This document shows positions 10,501 through 19,404 of a stretch of DNA of 64,000 nucleotides, piece by piece; positions within the stretch are counted from its first letter, which is position 1, and each line of letters opens with the position of its first letter. The DNA comes from Shewanella zhangzhouensis (lineage in GTDB: Bacteria; Pseudomonadota; Gammaproteobacteria; Enterobacterales; Shewanellaceae), in NCBI RefSeq assembly GCF_019457615.1, contig NZ_CP080414.1:2478501-2542500 (forward strand). The letters run 5' to 3'. The notes under the pieces were generated by a model. The model ran no database searches and had not been told where the DNA came from. It saw nothing but the letters and a program-made list of their open reading frames with translations. Position numbers and translations under genes: made by a program.

Positions 10501-11250
10501 GAACAGTCAGAATCTCAGGATGCCGCGGCACTGAGCCGTTTTTCTTTCCCCCGTGGCGCCAATGCCGGCAGCTTTATGCACCAGGTACTGGAGCTTATCC
10601 GCTTTGATGCAGTGGCCGAAACCTTGCCCGAAGTGCTGCCCGATGCCATGGCCCATTTTGGTATCGAAAGCCTGTGGCAACCCGTGTTGGATGCCTGGTA
10701 TCAGGATCTGATGCAGGCGGCACTTCAGGATGACAAAGGCCAGTTTGCACTCGGCGCCCTGTCACCTGCCAACCTGCTGGTTGAAATGGAGTTTTACTTG
10801 CCTGTCACCCGACTTAAGCCCGGGGCTTTGGGGGATTTGCTGGCACTCTATGGTTATCGCTGTGACTTTGGGTTCGATACCCTTAACGGCATGCTAAAGG
10901 GCTTTATCGACCTTTGCTTCAGCCATGACGGCCGCTATTACATCGCCGATTACAAGTCCAATCATCTGGGTGATACCCTCGGTCACTATCACAGGGACGC
11001 CATGCACACTGCAATCCGGGATCATCACTACGATTTGCAATACCTGCTCTATACCCTGGCGCTGCACCGACTGCTGAGAAGCCGGCTGGCGAACTACGAC
11101 TATGACAACGATTTTGGCGGTTGTTTTTACCTGTTCCTGAGGGGCATGTCGGCCTCATCTCCCGGTACGGGCGTGTATTTTGACAAGCCCCCCAAGCTAT
11201 TGATCCAAGCGCTGGACGCCTTGTTTGAAGGTCAGGAGATCCGGCTATGA
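7591..11250 (+). CDS. recB: Exodeoxyribonuclease V subunit beta, RecB
   Basis: A 1219-residue UvrD-type 3'-5' helicase and nuclease. Seen: Walker A (EASAGTGKT, about residues 16-24), Walker B (ALIDEFQDTDPLQ), motif III-like GDPKQAIYAFRGGD, motif VI region LLYVALTRP, and the C-terminal nuclease domain with GFIDLCF (Asp1107) and DYKSN (Asp1120, Lys1122), the metal-binding and catalytic residues of the family. Length is close to the 1180 residues of E. coli RecB. The ATG is one base after the recC stop, and the 3' end overlaps recD by 4 bases. All expected catalytic residues are present, so RecBCD should be active. Confidence 0.98.
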   Translation: MQASMPLDAFTLPFDGARLIEASAGTGKTYTIANLYLRLLLGIGQPRPFKVEEILVVTFTNAATSELRDRIRRRIQDGFRLCLGEPSEDRFLTQLLDALPDRQLALRQLDLALKTLDEAAIYTIHGFCQRVLSDMAFESALLFESEFTLDDSELLSMAAADFWRAHCYPLSTDIAALVQEKFASPRALEIELKSLLGARDAAVNIRVDDFSELASGFSARIARLRLAWQRQAEDTFSALTQLPLNGVSYGKAADGFPKLKKHWDTMTAWALRGEGSPPEKAMQALAYGNIKLNKGGQLPGPETLSLLVQIDELLHAQENLLPAFLVLARNEIQARFDALKAERNLMAPDDLLKHLAKALGVQGSGSVPVSDIDRDIALRLSSEVASRFPMALIDEFQDTDPLQFAIFSALYRQQPKAQGLLMIGDPKQAIYAFRGGDIHTYLGARRTAAAHYSLGTNYRSSSAMVRAVNAVFSARERVFLSDEIPFEPVAASDKGAKTLLIDGKPQGPALQIALLGEDPEKGLNKQTARTLMAEDAAAHIGQLLGLAANGRAVLADKQRPLLAKDIAVLVRDRNEAAFIKDALTRRNIGAVFLSRDNVFATKEASELLHVLAALAQPRDEKRLRAAMATRLMGWTLSEIAAFNQDEEARRQALECFDRWHQRWQKQGVMPALMAFADDTRLLERLGGDNEADRRLTDFRHLCELLEQAAASLDGISALLGWFEQALLDPGSDEAMQLRLESEQNLVQIVTIHKSKGLEYGLCYIPFLSLARDSRGKPSPLVYHKDDRLVWDLLQTDEGVECYDAERLGEDLRLLYVALTRPVYGCRLGLANHSRMLKAGISSEVHKTALGFLLGIDSKDCDINALRQAAERICSHANGSDIMGVADIIQDDLTPLESAEPASTEPPRARTPNRIGEEAWRVGSYSALIAQGAGHTEHHSDAVWTNEETTVPAIPGAGDESFSVLELPLPFEQSESQDAAALSRFSFPRGANAGSFMHQVLELIRFDAVAETLPEVLPDAMAHFGIESLWQPVLDAWYQDLMQAALQDDKGQFALGALSPANLLVEMEFYLPVTRLKPGALGDLLALYGYRCDFGFDTLNGMLKGFIDLCFSHDGRYYIADYKSNHLGDTLGHYHRDAMHTAIRDHHYDLQYLLYTLALHRLLRSRLANYDYDNDFGGCFYLFLRGMSASSPGTGVYFDKPPKLLIQALDALFEGQEIRL

Positions 11251-13142
11251 TTGAACTTTCAGGCAAGCCCTGCAGCAGCGAAGCCTTCAAAGATCAGCTG
11301 AAACTGTGGCAATCACAGGGAGAGCTGTCATCACTGGACCGCCACTTTGCCCTGCAGATGGCAGAGCTTCACAATGACGATTCGCCGCTGATGCTGCTGA
11401 TGTGCGTTTTGGTCTCAAGGCAGCTTTCCCGTCAGCATCCCTGTCTTGATTTAAGCGCATTGATGCTCGCCAACCCAATGGGCACACGTCAGGCGCAGTT
11501 GCGCATTCTGGCTGATTACCCAGCACTTTTGCGTGCCGTTGCCAATCTCGATGCCGTTGGCACCCCGGATGAAAACAAGCCGCTGATTTTAGAGGGTAAA
11601 CGTCTCTACCTTAAGCGCTATCAAGGCTTTGAGAGCCGGGTAGCGGCGCGGCTTAACGCCATGGCAGGTACTGAGTTTGGTACGCATCCCCACACGGCGG
11701 CGCTGCTGGAGGCGCTCTTTGGGGCAGGCAAGGAGGCCATCGACTGGCAAAAAATTGCGGTGGCCACCGCCGCAGGAAAACAGCTGACTGTCATCACAGG
11801 TGGCCCGGGCACGGGTAAAACCACCACGGTAACCAAGTTGCTTTTGCTCCTGTCACTGTCGTCTTCCCTGAATATCCGCATGGTAGCCCCCACGGGCAAG
11901 GCGGCGGCCAGGCTGTCGGAGTCCATCAAGGCCAGCAAGCAGCGTCTGGCGCAGGAGTTAAACTCGCCCCTCATATCCCAGGGCGCCATTGAAAACCTGC
12001 CGGAAGATGCCTCGACCCTTCACCGTCTGCTTGGCTATCAACCCGGCAACCACAGATTCCGCCACCACAGAGACAATCCGCTGGATTTGGACCTATTGCT
12101 GGTGGATGAGGCCTCCATGGTGGATTTGCCCATGATGGACCGCCTGCTCGATGCCCTGCCAAGCCACGCCCGGTTAATTTTGCTGGGCGATCAGGACCAG
12201 CTGGCTTCAGTGGAAGCCGGCGCTGTGCTAGCGGATATTTGTGAAGGCGCGCGCCAGGGCTACCGCTACAGCGCGGTACAAACTGCACGCATCGAGGCGC
12301 TGGCAGGTACAAGGCTTGCTCACAGCGCAGACGCCCCCGGGCTTGGCGATAACCTGTGCCGACTGCTCCACAGCCACAGATTTGCCGAAGATGCCGGTAT
12401 TGGTCAGCTCGCCATGGCGGTAAATGAAGGCGACAAAGAGAAAGTCGCTGCGGTTTGGCACAAGAACTATGCCGAGCTCTGCTGGATCTCCGGCGACAAC
12501 AGTGATGGGCTCGCAGCCCTGGTGCAACTCGCCAAATCCGCCTACAGCGAGTATTTACAGGCGATGAAACAGCAGGCCGACCCGAAAACCATACTGCAAA
12601 AGTACAATGAATTTCGCGTGCTCTGCGCCATGAAAAACGGCGAGTATGGCGTTGAAGGTATCAATAGGGCCGTCACCGCTGCCCTTGCCAGAGCCGGGCT
12701 GATACAGCCAAGCCAGGAGTTTTATGCCGGGCGTCCGGTCATGATCCAGAGTAACGATTACAGTCTTGGGCTCTTTAACGGCGACATTGGCATACTGCTC
12801 CCGGTAGAGGGGAACAACCAGCGTCTGATGGCTCATTTTATTCAAAGTGATGGGCAGGTACTTAAAGTCCTGCCGGCAAGACTGCCAGGACACGATACCT
12901 GCTACGCCATGACAGTGCACAAGAGTCAGGGCAGTGAATTTGCCTCGGTAGCGCTGTCCCTGCCGCCACAGCCTACCCCCTCACAACAGAGTTTGATTGG
13001 CCGAGAGCTGATTTACACCGCCATTACCCGGGCCAAGTCGAAGTTTACCTGCCTGGGGACAGAGACACTGTTTGAGGCCGCAACTGAGCGTCGTACCGAG
13101 CGGGCGTCGGGGCTGGCAGAGCGCTTGTGGCATGAGCATTAA
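11247..13142 (+). CDS. recD: Exodeoxyribonuclease V subunit alpha, RecD
   Basis: A 631-residue SF1B 5'-3' helicase. Walker A is ITGGPGTGKTTT with Lys191; Walker B is LLLVDEASMVD; a GDQDQLASVEAG motif and a C-terminal MTVHKSQGSEF/AITRAKSK block complete the helicase core. It overlaps the recB stop by ATGA, so it is translationally coupled. RecD gives the complex its fast 5'-3' motor and the Chi-controlled nuclease switch. No terminator of standard form is visible in the 99 bases before ddl. Confidence 0.97.
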   Translation: MIELSGKPCSSEAFKDQLKLWQSQGELSSLDRHFALQMAELHNDDSPLMLLMCVLVSRQLSRQHPCLDLSALMLANPMGTRQAQLRILADYPALLRAVANLDAVGTPDENKPLILEGKRLYLKRYQGFESRVAARLNAMAGTEFGTHPHTAALLEALFGAGKEAIDWQKIAVATAAGKQLTVITGGPGTGKTTTVTKLLLLLSLSSSLNIRMVAPTGKAAARLSESIKASKQRLAQELNSPLISQGAIENLPEDASTLHRLLGYQPGNHRFRHHRDNPLDLDLLLVDEASMVDLPMMDRLLDALPSHARLILLGDQDQLASVEAGAVLADICEGARQGYRYSAVQTARIEALAGTRLAHSADAPGLGDNLCRLLHSHRFAEDAGIGQLAMAVNEGDKEKVAAVWHKNYAELCWISGDNSDGLAALVQLAKSAYSEYLQAMKQQADPKTILQKYNEFRVLCAMKNGEYGVEGINRAVTAALARAGLIQPSQEFYAGRPVMIQSNDYSLGLFNGDIGILLPVEGNNQRLMAHFIQSDGQVLKVLPARLPGHDTCYAMTVHKSQGSEFASVALSLPPQPTPSQQSLIGRELIYTAITRAKSKFTCLGTETLFEAATERRTERASGLAERLWHEH

Positions 13143-13241
13143 ATCTCAGTCATCTTCCTTGCGCCCCCTACGCGGGCTCATTACACTGCTCCTTTTGCCG
13201 GGAAAAGTCTTTACGCCGGTTTTACGTCTTTTGGAGACAAG

Positions 13242-14252
13242 ATGAACAAATACAATCTGGTGCTGCTCTGTGGTGGCGGTGGCAGCGAACACGAGATCTC
13301 TTTGCTTTCGGCCAAATACTTCGAGTCGTGCCTGGCTACCCTGCCCCGTTTCAATACCCTGTGGCTTGAGCTGACCGCTGAAGGCCAATACCGCACCCGC
13401 GAAGGCGAGATTGTAGAGCTGACCAACCGCCGTGAAATACGTTTTGCCGACGAGGCAAAAGCGCCCTGGCCAGTGGATTACGTCATTCCCTGCATCCACG
13501 GTTACCCCGGTGAAACCGGCGATATTCAGTCCTGGTTTAACCTTATCCGCTTGCCCTATTTTGGCTGTGGCTCGGAGGCCTCCAGCAACTGTTTTAACAA
13601 GATCACCGCCAAAATGTGGTTCAGTGCCCTCGGCATCCCCAATACGCCTTATCTGTACCTTGATGAGCCAAGCGATGAAGCCATCGCCCGGGTGGAAGCG
13701 GCGTTTGATGAATGGGGCAGCGTGTTTATCAAGGCCGCGAGTCAGGGCTCATCGGTGGGCTGCTTCCCTGCCCATCGCCGTGAGGATATTCCAGGGCTTG
13801 TCTGCAAGGCCTTCGAATACGCCCCCTTCGTAGTGGTAGAGAAAACCATCAAGGCCAGAGAGCTGGAAGTGGCTGTGTATGAGTATGAGGGCGAAATCGT
13901 GGCGACCCGCCCCGGCGAAATCGTCTGTGCCGCCAACACCTTTTACAGCTTCGAAGAAAAATACGACACCAAGAGTCAGGCTATCACCCATGTGGAAGCA
14001 CCAAATGTGGACGAAGAAACCGTTGCTGCCATTCGTGACTATGCGGTGCGGGCCTTTAAAGGCATGAAGCTGCGCCACCTGTCGCGCATTGATTTCTTCC
14101 TGACACAAGACAATCAAATCCTGCTGAACGAGATCAATACCTTCCCGGGCCTTACCCAGATTTCGATGTTCCCGAAGATGCTGGCCCATCACGGCCATGA
14201 TTTTGCAACCTTCCTGGAGCAGGCCATATTGGCGGAGCTCGAAGGGCGCTGA
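13242..14252 (+). CDS. ddl: D-alanine--D-alanine ligase
   Basis: A 336-residue ATP-grasp ligase that joins two D-alanines for peptidoglycan precursor synthesis. Seen: the N-terminal CGGGGSEHEISLLSA loop, the central ATP-grasp region (FIKAASQGSSVGCF) and the C-terminal LNEINTFPGLTQISMFPKM signature of Ddl enzymes with its metal-binding residues. A ribosome site (GGAGAC) precedes the ATG. It stands alone rather than inside the mur-fts cluster, like ddlA of E. coli. A rho-independent terminator follows within 20 bases of the stop. The call is firm for family; paralogue assignment (DdlA or DdlB) is not possible here. Confidence 0.93.
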   Translation: MNKYNLVLLCGGGGSEHEISLLSAKYFESCLATLPRFNTLWLELTAEGQYRTREGEIVELTNRREIRFADEAKAPWPVDYVIPCIHGYPGETGDIQSWFNLIRLPYFGCGSEASSNCFNKITAKMWFSALGIPNTPYLYLDEPSDEAIARVEAAFDEWGSVFIKAASQGSSVGCFPAHRREDIPGLVCKAFEYAPFVVVEKTIKARELEVAVYEYEGEIVATRPGEIVCAANTFYSFEEKYDTKSQAITHVEAPNVDEETVAAIRDYAVRAFKGMKLRHLSRIDFFLTQDNQILLNEINTFPGLTQISMFPKMLAHHGHDFATFLEQAILAELEGR

Positions 14253-14270
14253 TACCAGAGCCTGAAATTC

Positions 14271-14297
14271 AAGCCAGCAGATTTGCTGGCTTTTTTA
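14271..14297 (+). terminator. Rho-independent terminator after ddl
   Basis: Stem AGCCAGCA (14272-14279), loop GATT, complementary TGCTGGCT (14284-14291), followed by a T run. Confidence 0.88.
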
Positions 14298-14509
14298 TTT
14301 GCGTATCGCATCTAAAATGGTGTTTTTCGCGCAAGATCATTGTATTAGCCTTTAGTATAAAGCGGCATTGTGGCGCTTGTCCTTGGCATCGCCTTTTGGC
14401 TAGAGTCAGAGTTCACCGGTTTGGCCACTCAGGAATGGGCAGCAAACCGGCACAACAGGAATAACGACAACAATAACGACAAATCAACAAGCAATGCCAT
14501 GGAGGCTTT

Positions 14510-16231
14510 ATGCACATGTCCTCAGACCACACATCGCCCACCCCTTTTCCACTTACCCAGAGCCATTATCGAGGCAGTGACACCCCTGAACTTATTCAGG
14601 ACACCATAGGCCGCTACCTTGAATGCATTGCCAACCGCTATCCCGACCATGATGCCATCGTCATGCATCATCAGAACATCCGCTGGAGCTACCGAAAATA
14701 CCTGACTGAAATCGACCGATTGGCCACAGGCCTGCTGGCACTTGGCATTGGTCCGGGAGATAGGGTCGGAGTTTGGTCACCCAATAACATTGAATGGTGC
14801 CTGACCCAGTTCGCCACCGCCCGCATCGGCGCCATCATGGTGTGTATCAATCCCGCTTACCGCCCCGAAGAGCTGGAATACGCCCTGGTGAATGTGGGCT
14901 GTAAGGCCCTTATCACCCATGACAAATTTAAAAGCAGTGATTATCTGGCGATGCTGCAATCACTGGCGCCGGAGCTGGCCCACTGCGAAGCCGGACAGCT
15001 ACAATCAAGCCGCTTACCGGACCTGAAATTGGTCATTCGCACCGGCTGTGAGGCAACGCCGGGCATGCTTAACTTTGATAAGGTGTGTGGCCTCGGCAGC
15101 GATGCCGAATATGCCGACCTTGCAGGAATAAGCGACACACTCTCCCCCTTCGATCCCATCAACATCCAATTTACCTCAGGCACCACGGGCAACCCCAAGG
15201 GTGCGACCCTGTCTCACCACAATATCCTCAATAACGGCATGTTGGTGGCCAAGGGAATGCGCTTCAGTCATCTGGACAGACTTTGTATTCCGGTGCCGCT
15301 CTATCACTGCTTCGGCATGGTGCTGGGTAATCTGGTATGTGTTGCCACGGGTGCCACTGCCGTTTTCCCCGGTGATGCCTTTGACCCGGCCACCACACTT
15401 GCCGTCGTGGAAAAAGAGCGCTGCACCGCGCTCCACGGCGTGCCCACCATGTTTATCGCCGAGCTGGAGCTCGCCAACTTTAGCGACTACGACTTATCCA
15501 GCCTGCGCACCGGCGTGATGGCCGGCGCCACCTGCCCGGAAGAAGTGATGAAGCGGGTACAGACCCTGATGCACATGCAGGAAGTGGTAATAGGTTACGG
15601 TCAAACCGAATGCAGCCCCATCAACAACCTCACCGAAATCGACTCGTCGCTGGAGCTCAGGGTCACCACGGTTGGCCGGGCACTCGCCCATACCGAGGTG
15701 AAAATCGTCGATGTCTTTGGCAAAACCCAGCCCATTGGTGAACCGGGCGATGTGTGCAGCCGGGGTTATTGTGTGATGCTGGGATACTGGAATGACGACG
15801 CCAAAACCCGCGACACCATAGACAGCGAAGGCTGGCTGCACTCAGGTGACTTGGGCGTGATGGACGAGCACGGCTATGTGCGCATTGTCGGCCGGATAAA
15901 AGACATGATCATCCGCGGCGGCGAGAACATCTATCCCCGGGAAATCGAAGAGAAGCTCTTTACCCACCCACAGGTGCAGGATGCTGCGGTATTCGGGGTG
16001 CAAAGCGATAAGTATGGCGAGGAGGTCTGCGCCTGGATCAAGCTGCGCCCGGGCGCCAATCTGGACGAGCAGGAAATTCGCCACTTCCTCACCGAAAAAG
16101 TGGCTTACTTCAAGGTGCCACGGTACATCAAGTTTGTTGACAGTTACCCGATGACAGTCACAGGTAAACTGCAAAAATTCCGGATGCGGGAACTCATGTA
16201 CGAAGAGCTTTATCAGGACATCAATCGCTGA
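14510..16231 (+). CDS. AMP-binding acyl-CoA ligase (FadD/AcsM-like)
   Basis: A 573-residue adenylate-forming enzyme that should activate a carboxylic acid, probably a medium-chain or branched fatty acid, to its CoA thioester. The P-loop FTSGTTGNPKG starts at Phe221; further motifs are YGQTE, GWLHSGDLG, IKDMIIRGGENIYP and the catalytic-lysine region VTGKLQKFRMRE near the C-terminus. GGAGG five bases before the ATG fixes the start. It is monocistronic, bounded by terminators on both sides. It is distinct from fadD at 46815-48491, so the window has two acyl-CoA ligases. The substrate cannot be read from sequence. Confidence 0.9.
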   Translation: MHMSSDHTSPTPFPLTQSHYRGSDTPELIQDTIGRYLECIANRYPDHDAIVMHHQNIRWSYRKYLTEIDRLATGLLALGIGPGDRVGVWSPNNIEWCLTQFATARIGAIMVCINPAYRPEELEYALVNVGCKALITHDKFKSSDYLAMLQSLAPELAHCEAGQLQSSRLPDLKLVIRTGCEATPGMLNFDKVCGLGSDAEYADLAGISDTLSPFDPINIQFTSGTTGNPKGATLSHHNILNNGMLVAKGMRFSHLDRLCIPVPLYHCFGMVLGNLVCVATGATAVFPGDAFDPATTLAVVEKERCTALHGVPTMFIAELELANFSDYDLSSLRTGVMAGATCPEEVMKRVQTLMHMQEVVIGYGQTECSPINNLTEIDSSLELRVTTVGRALAHTEVKIVDVFGKTQPIGEPGDVCSRGYCVMLGYWNDDAKTRDTIDSEGWLHSGDLGVMDEHGYVRIVGRIKDMIIRGGENIYPREIEEKLFTHPQVQDAAVFGVQSDKYGEEVCAWIKLRPGANLDEQEIRHFLTEKVAYFKVPRYIKFVDSYPMTVTGKLQKFRMRELMYEELYQDINR

Positions 16232-16252
16232 TCTGATTATGTCCATCGCAAT

Positions 16253-16287
16253 AAAAAAAGGCCTGAACCAAGTTCAGGCCTTTTTGC
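16253..16287. terminator. Bidirectional terminator between convergent genes
   Basis: A-run, GGCCTGAAC (16260-16268), short loop, GTTCAGGCC (16272-16280), T-run. It can end both the acyl-CoA ligase transcript (+) and the RND pump transcript (-). Confidence 0.92.
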
Positions 16288-16299
16288 TGTCATTAAAAC

Positions 16300-19200
16300 T
16301 CAGCGTTTGGCTTTACCCACAAGCTCAGCTTCCAGCTTTTGCGCCACCGCATCGGGCGAGCCCGAATGCCGTGCAAAGAGCGCATAGGCGGTCGGAATAA
16401 CCATCAGGGTAAAGATGGTGGCCAGTATGATGCCGGACAGCACCACCACACCAATCACAAAGCGGGTTTCAGCACCGGCGCCCTGTGCCATCACCAAGGG
16501 CACAGCACCGGCAGCAGTGGTTATACCCGTCATCAGAATGGGTCTTAAGCGCTGGGTAGATGCGGTAAGCAGTGCCTCGATAAAATCAACGCCCCGGTCA
16601 CGCAACTGGTTGGCAAACTCCACGATAAGAATACCATTCTTCGCCGCCAGTCCCACCAACATGATAATGCCTATCTGGCTGTAAATATTTATGGTTTGTC
16701 CTGTGAGCCACAAACCAATCAAGGCGCCCAGCGTCGCGAGCGGCACTGTGAGCATAATCACCGCAGGGTGAATATAACTCTCAAACTGAGCGGCCAACAC
16801 CAGGAATACGACCCCGAGGGCCAGCACAAACACAAAGTACATGGAGTTACCGGACTCCTGATAGTCAAGGGACTGGCCCTTATAGCTCACCACCGCCTCA
16901 GCAGGCAAATAGGTGCGTACTATGTCGTTCAGATAATCCAGCGCCTCACCCAGACTGTAACCATCCGCCAGGTTGGCTTCGATGGTGATGGCACGCATCC
17001 GGTTGTAGCGGTTCAGACTGGAAGCGTCGGCAAACTCCTCCACATGCACCAGGTTCGAGAGCGGGATCAGCTCACGGGTACGGTCAGAGCGAACATAGAT
17101 GTTCGACAGATCCTGCGCCGTATTCTGCTTTGCCCTGTCACCTTCAATGATGACATCATATTCTTCACCATCGCGCATAAAGGTGGTCACCAGACGGGAG
17201 CCCAGCATGGATTCCAGCGTACGGCCGATATGGGAGATGGATACGCCCAGATCGGCGGCTCTGTCCCGGTCAATAACCACGCGGAACTGAGGTTTGGTTT
17301 CCTTGTAGTCGTGGTCCAGCGCCAGCAGTTTGGGGTTTTCCGCGGCCTTGGCCAACAGAATGTCCCGCCACTGGGCAAGCTCCTCATAGCTTGGGCCACC
17401 AATCACAAACTGCACGGGTTTACCGACACCGCGGCCAAAACCCTGACGCATAATGGGGAATGCCTGCACACCCGCCAAATCAGACAGTTTGCCGCGAATA
17501 TCATTCATGATGTCGAAAGCATTACGGCGAGCCGACCAATCCTCGAGCACGATAATGGCCATACCGTTGGAGAAATCAGCCGAGCGGCCAAAACCTCGGG
17601 GTGCACGAATAAGCAAACGCTTGATTTCGCCGCTCTCGACCATGGGCATCAGGCGCTCTTCCACTTCATTCATGTACTTTTCAATGTACTCATAGCTTGC
17701 ACCCTGGGGGCCATTCACCATGAGGAACATGGAGCCCCTGTCTTCGCGGGGGGCGAATTCCTGGGGCACCTTTTGCATCATCCACACGCTGAGCCCGAGG
17801 GCGGCGATAACAGTGAGACTCACCGCCAACGGATGGCGAATGGTGCGCTCAAGGGAGCTGCGATAAGTGTGCTCGAGCCAATCCATACCCTTATCGACTT
17901 TCTTCACCAACCAGGAGCTTTCACTGCTGGGGCGCAGCAGCTTGGAGCACATCATGGGGCTTAAGCTTAAGGCCACCAGGCTTGAGAACATCACCGCAGC
18001 GCTCATGGTGACGGCAAATTCTTTAAAGAGTTTGCCCAGGTCACCCTCAAGGAAGGTGATAGGCATAAACACCGCCACCAACACCAGGGTGGTTGCCACC
18101 ACCGCAAACGCCACTTCACGGGCACCGAGGAATGAGGCCACCAGCGGGCTTTCCCCTTCTTCGATACGGCGGTGAATGTTTTCCAGCATCACAATGGCAT
18201 CGTCCACCACCATACCGATGGCAAGGATCATCGCCAGCAACGTCAGCAGGTTAATGGTGTAGCCAAGGGCGTAGAGCACGATAAAGGTACCCAGCAGTGA
18301 CACAGGCACTGTGACCGCAGGGATAAGCATGGCGTGAACACTGCCAAGAAACAGGTAAATCACCAAAATAACCAGCACCATGGCAATGATAAGCGTGGTG
18401 TAAACCTCTTTAATGGAGGCTTCAATAAACACCGAGCTGTCGTAGCTGCGCTTGATTTCCATGCCAGGTGGCAGAGTCGGGTTAATTTGGTCAACCAGCT
18501 TGTTTACCGCCCGCGCCACCTCAAGGGTGTTGGCGGTAGATTGCTTGGTCACCCCCAGGCCAATCATGGACTCGCGGTTACCGCGGAACATGATGCGCTC
18601 TTCTTCTGAGCCCAATTCAATCTTGGCCACATCACCCAGTTTCACCAGATAACCATCGTCACCCTGGGCCAATACCAGGTTGGCAAAGTCTTCCGAGGTA
18701 CGGAAGGTGCGTTCGAGGCGCACCGTGAAGTGACGTTCTTTGGACTCCACTGAGCCTGCCGGCAGCTCCACGTTTTCTGAGCGCAGTTTGGACTCGATGT
18801 CGGCAACCGTCAGATTTCGGGCCGCCAGCGCCTGACGGTCAACCCAAATGCGCAGCGCATAGACCTTGCCGCCACCGAGACGCAGCATGGCCACACCGTC
18901 AACCGCCGAGAAGCGGTCGGCAAGATAGCGGTTGGCGTAATCGGTGAGCTCCAGCGTGTTCATGCTGTCCGACACCAGGTTGAGCCACATGATCACTTCA
19001 TCGCCGCCGTTGGCTTTACGGATCTCCGGTGGGTCAGCCTCTTCGGGCAGGTTGTTGAGCATACTCGATACCCGGTCACGGATATCGTTGGCAGCCGCTT
19101 CGATGTCTCGGTTGATGTTGAATTCCAGAGTCACCGATGAACGACCGTCACTGGAAGAGGAGCTGATGTGGCGAATACCCTCTACCCCGCTGACGCGGTC

Positions 19201-19404
19201 TTCCACCAACTGGGTAATGCGGCTTTCCACCACAGAGGCACTGGCGCCACGGTAGTTGGTTTCGATGGACACCACGGGTGGGTCTATGTGAGGATATTCC
19301 CGCAGTGGCAGCTTATCAAAGGCCACCAGACCAAAGGCAATCAGCAACAAGCTGATCACCGAGGCGAATACCGGGCGTTTAACAGAGAGATCTGTCAGGA
19401 TCAT
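16300..19404 (-). CDS. RND efflux pump inner-membrane transporter (HAE1 family)
   Basis: A 1034-residue proton-driven drug exporter of AcrB size, with the standard 12-helix, two-large-loop layout. The proton-relay aspartates are Asp401 and Asp402 in GMVVDDAIVMLENIHRR, equivalent to AcrB D407/D408. Other family landmarks: LPLREYPHIDPPVVSIET near the N-terminus and a C-terminal GVVVLSGIILATIFTLMVIP. The subgroup resembles MexF/MdtB-like or VexH-like pumps; substrates are not predictable. Its ATG overlaps the stop of the membrane-fusion gene by 4 bases, so the two are coupled. No outer-membrane channel gene is present, so it presumably uses a TolC encoded elsewhere. Confidence 0.95.
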   Translation of the reverse strand: MILTDLSVKRPVFASVISLLLIAFGLVAFDKLPLREYPHIDPPVVSIETNYRGASASVVESRITQLVEDRVSGVEGIRHISSSSSDGRSSVTLEFNINRDIEAAANDIRDRVSSMLNNLPEEADPPEIRKANGGDEVIMWLNLVSDSMNTLELTDYANRYLADRFSAVDGVAMLRLGGGKVYALRIWVDRQALAARNLTVADIESKLRSENVELPAGSVESKERHFTVRLERTFRTSEDFANLVLAQGDDGYLVKLGDVAKIELGSEEERIMFRGNRESMIGLGVTKQSTANTLEVARAVNKLVDQINPTLPPGMEIKRSYDSSVFIEASIKEVYTTLIIAMVLVILVIYLFLGSVHAMLIPAVTVPVSLLGTFIVLYALGYTINLLTLLAMILAIGMVVDDAIVMLENIHRRIEEGESPLVASFLGAREVAFAVVATTLVLVAVFMPITFLEGDLGKLFKEFAVTMSAAVMFSSLVALSLSPMMCSKLLRPSSESSWLVKKVDKGMDWLEHTYRSSLERTIRHPLAVSLTVIAALGLSVWMMQKVPQEFAPREDRGSMFLMVNGPQGASYEYIEKYMNEVEERLMPMVESGEIKRLLIRAPRGFGRSADFSNGMAIIVLEDWSARRNAFDIMNDIRGKLSDLAGVQAFPIMRQGFGRGVGKPVQFVIGGPSYEELAQWRDILLAKAAENPKLLALDHDYKETKPQFRVVIDRDRAADLGVSISHIGRTLESMLGSRLVTTFMRDGEEYDVIIEGDRAKQNTAQDLSNIYVRSDRTRELIPLSNLVHVEEFADASSLNRYNRMRAITIEANLADGYSLGEALDYLNDIVRTYLPAEAVVSYKGQSLDYQESGNSMYFVFVLALGVVFLVLAAQFESYIHPAVIMLTVPLATLGALIGLWLTGQTINIYSQIGIIMLVGLAAKNGILIVEFANQLRDRGVDFIEALLTASTQRLRPILMTGITTAAGAVPLVMAQGAGAETRFVIGVVVLSGIILATIFTLMVIPTAYALFARHSGSPDAVAQKLEAELVGKAKR

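Noticed and set aside
14460..14487. Repeated AACGACAA motif before the acyl-CoA ligase gene
   Set aside because: Only two imperfect units in an AT-rich leader; not distinguishable from chance.
16696..17964. Long plus-strand open frame (422 codons)
   Set aside because: It is antisense to the RND transporter gene, has a composition rich in His/Gln typical of a shadow frame, and no family resemblance.
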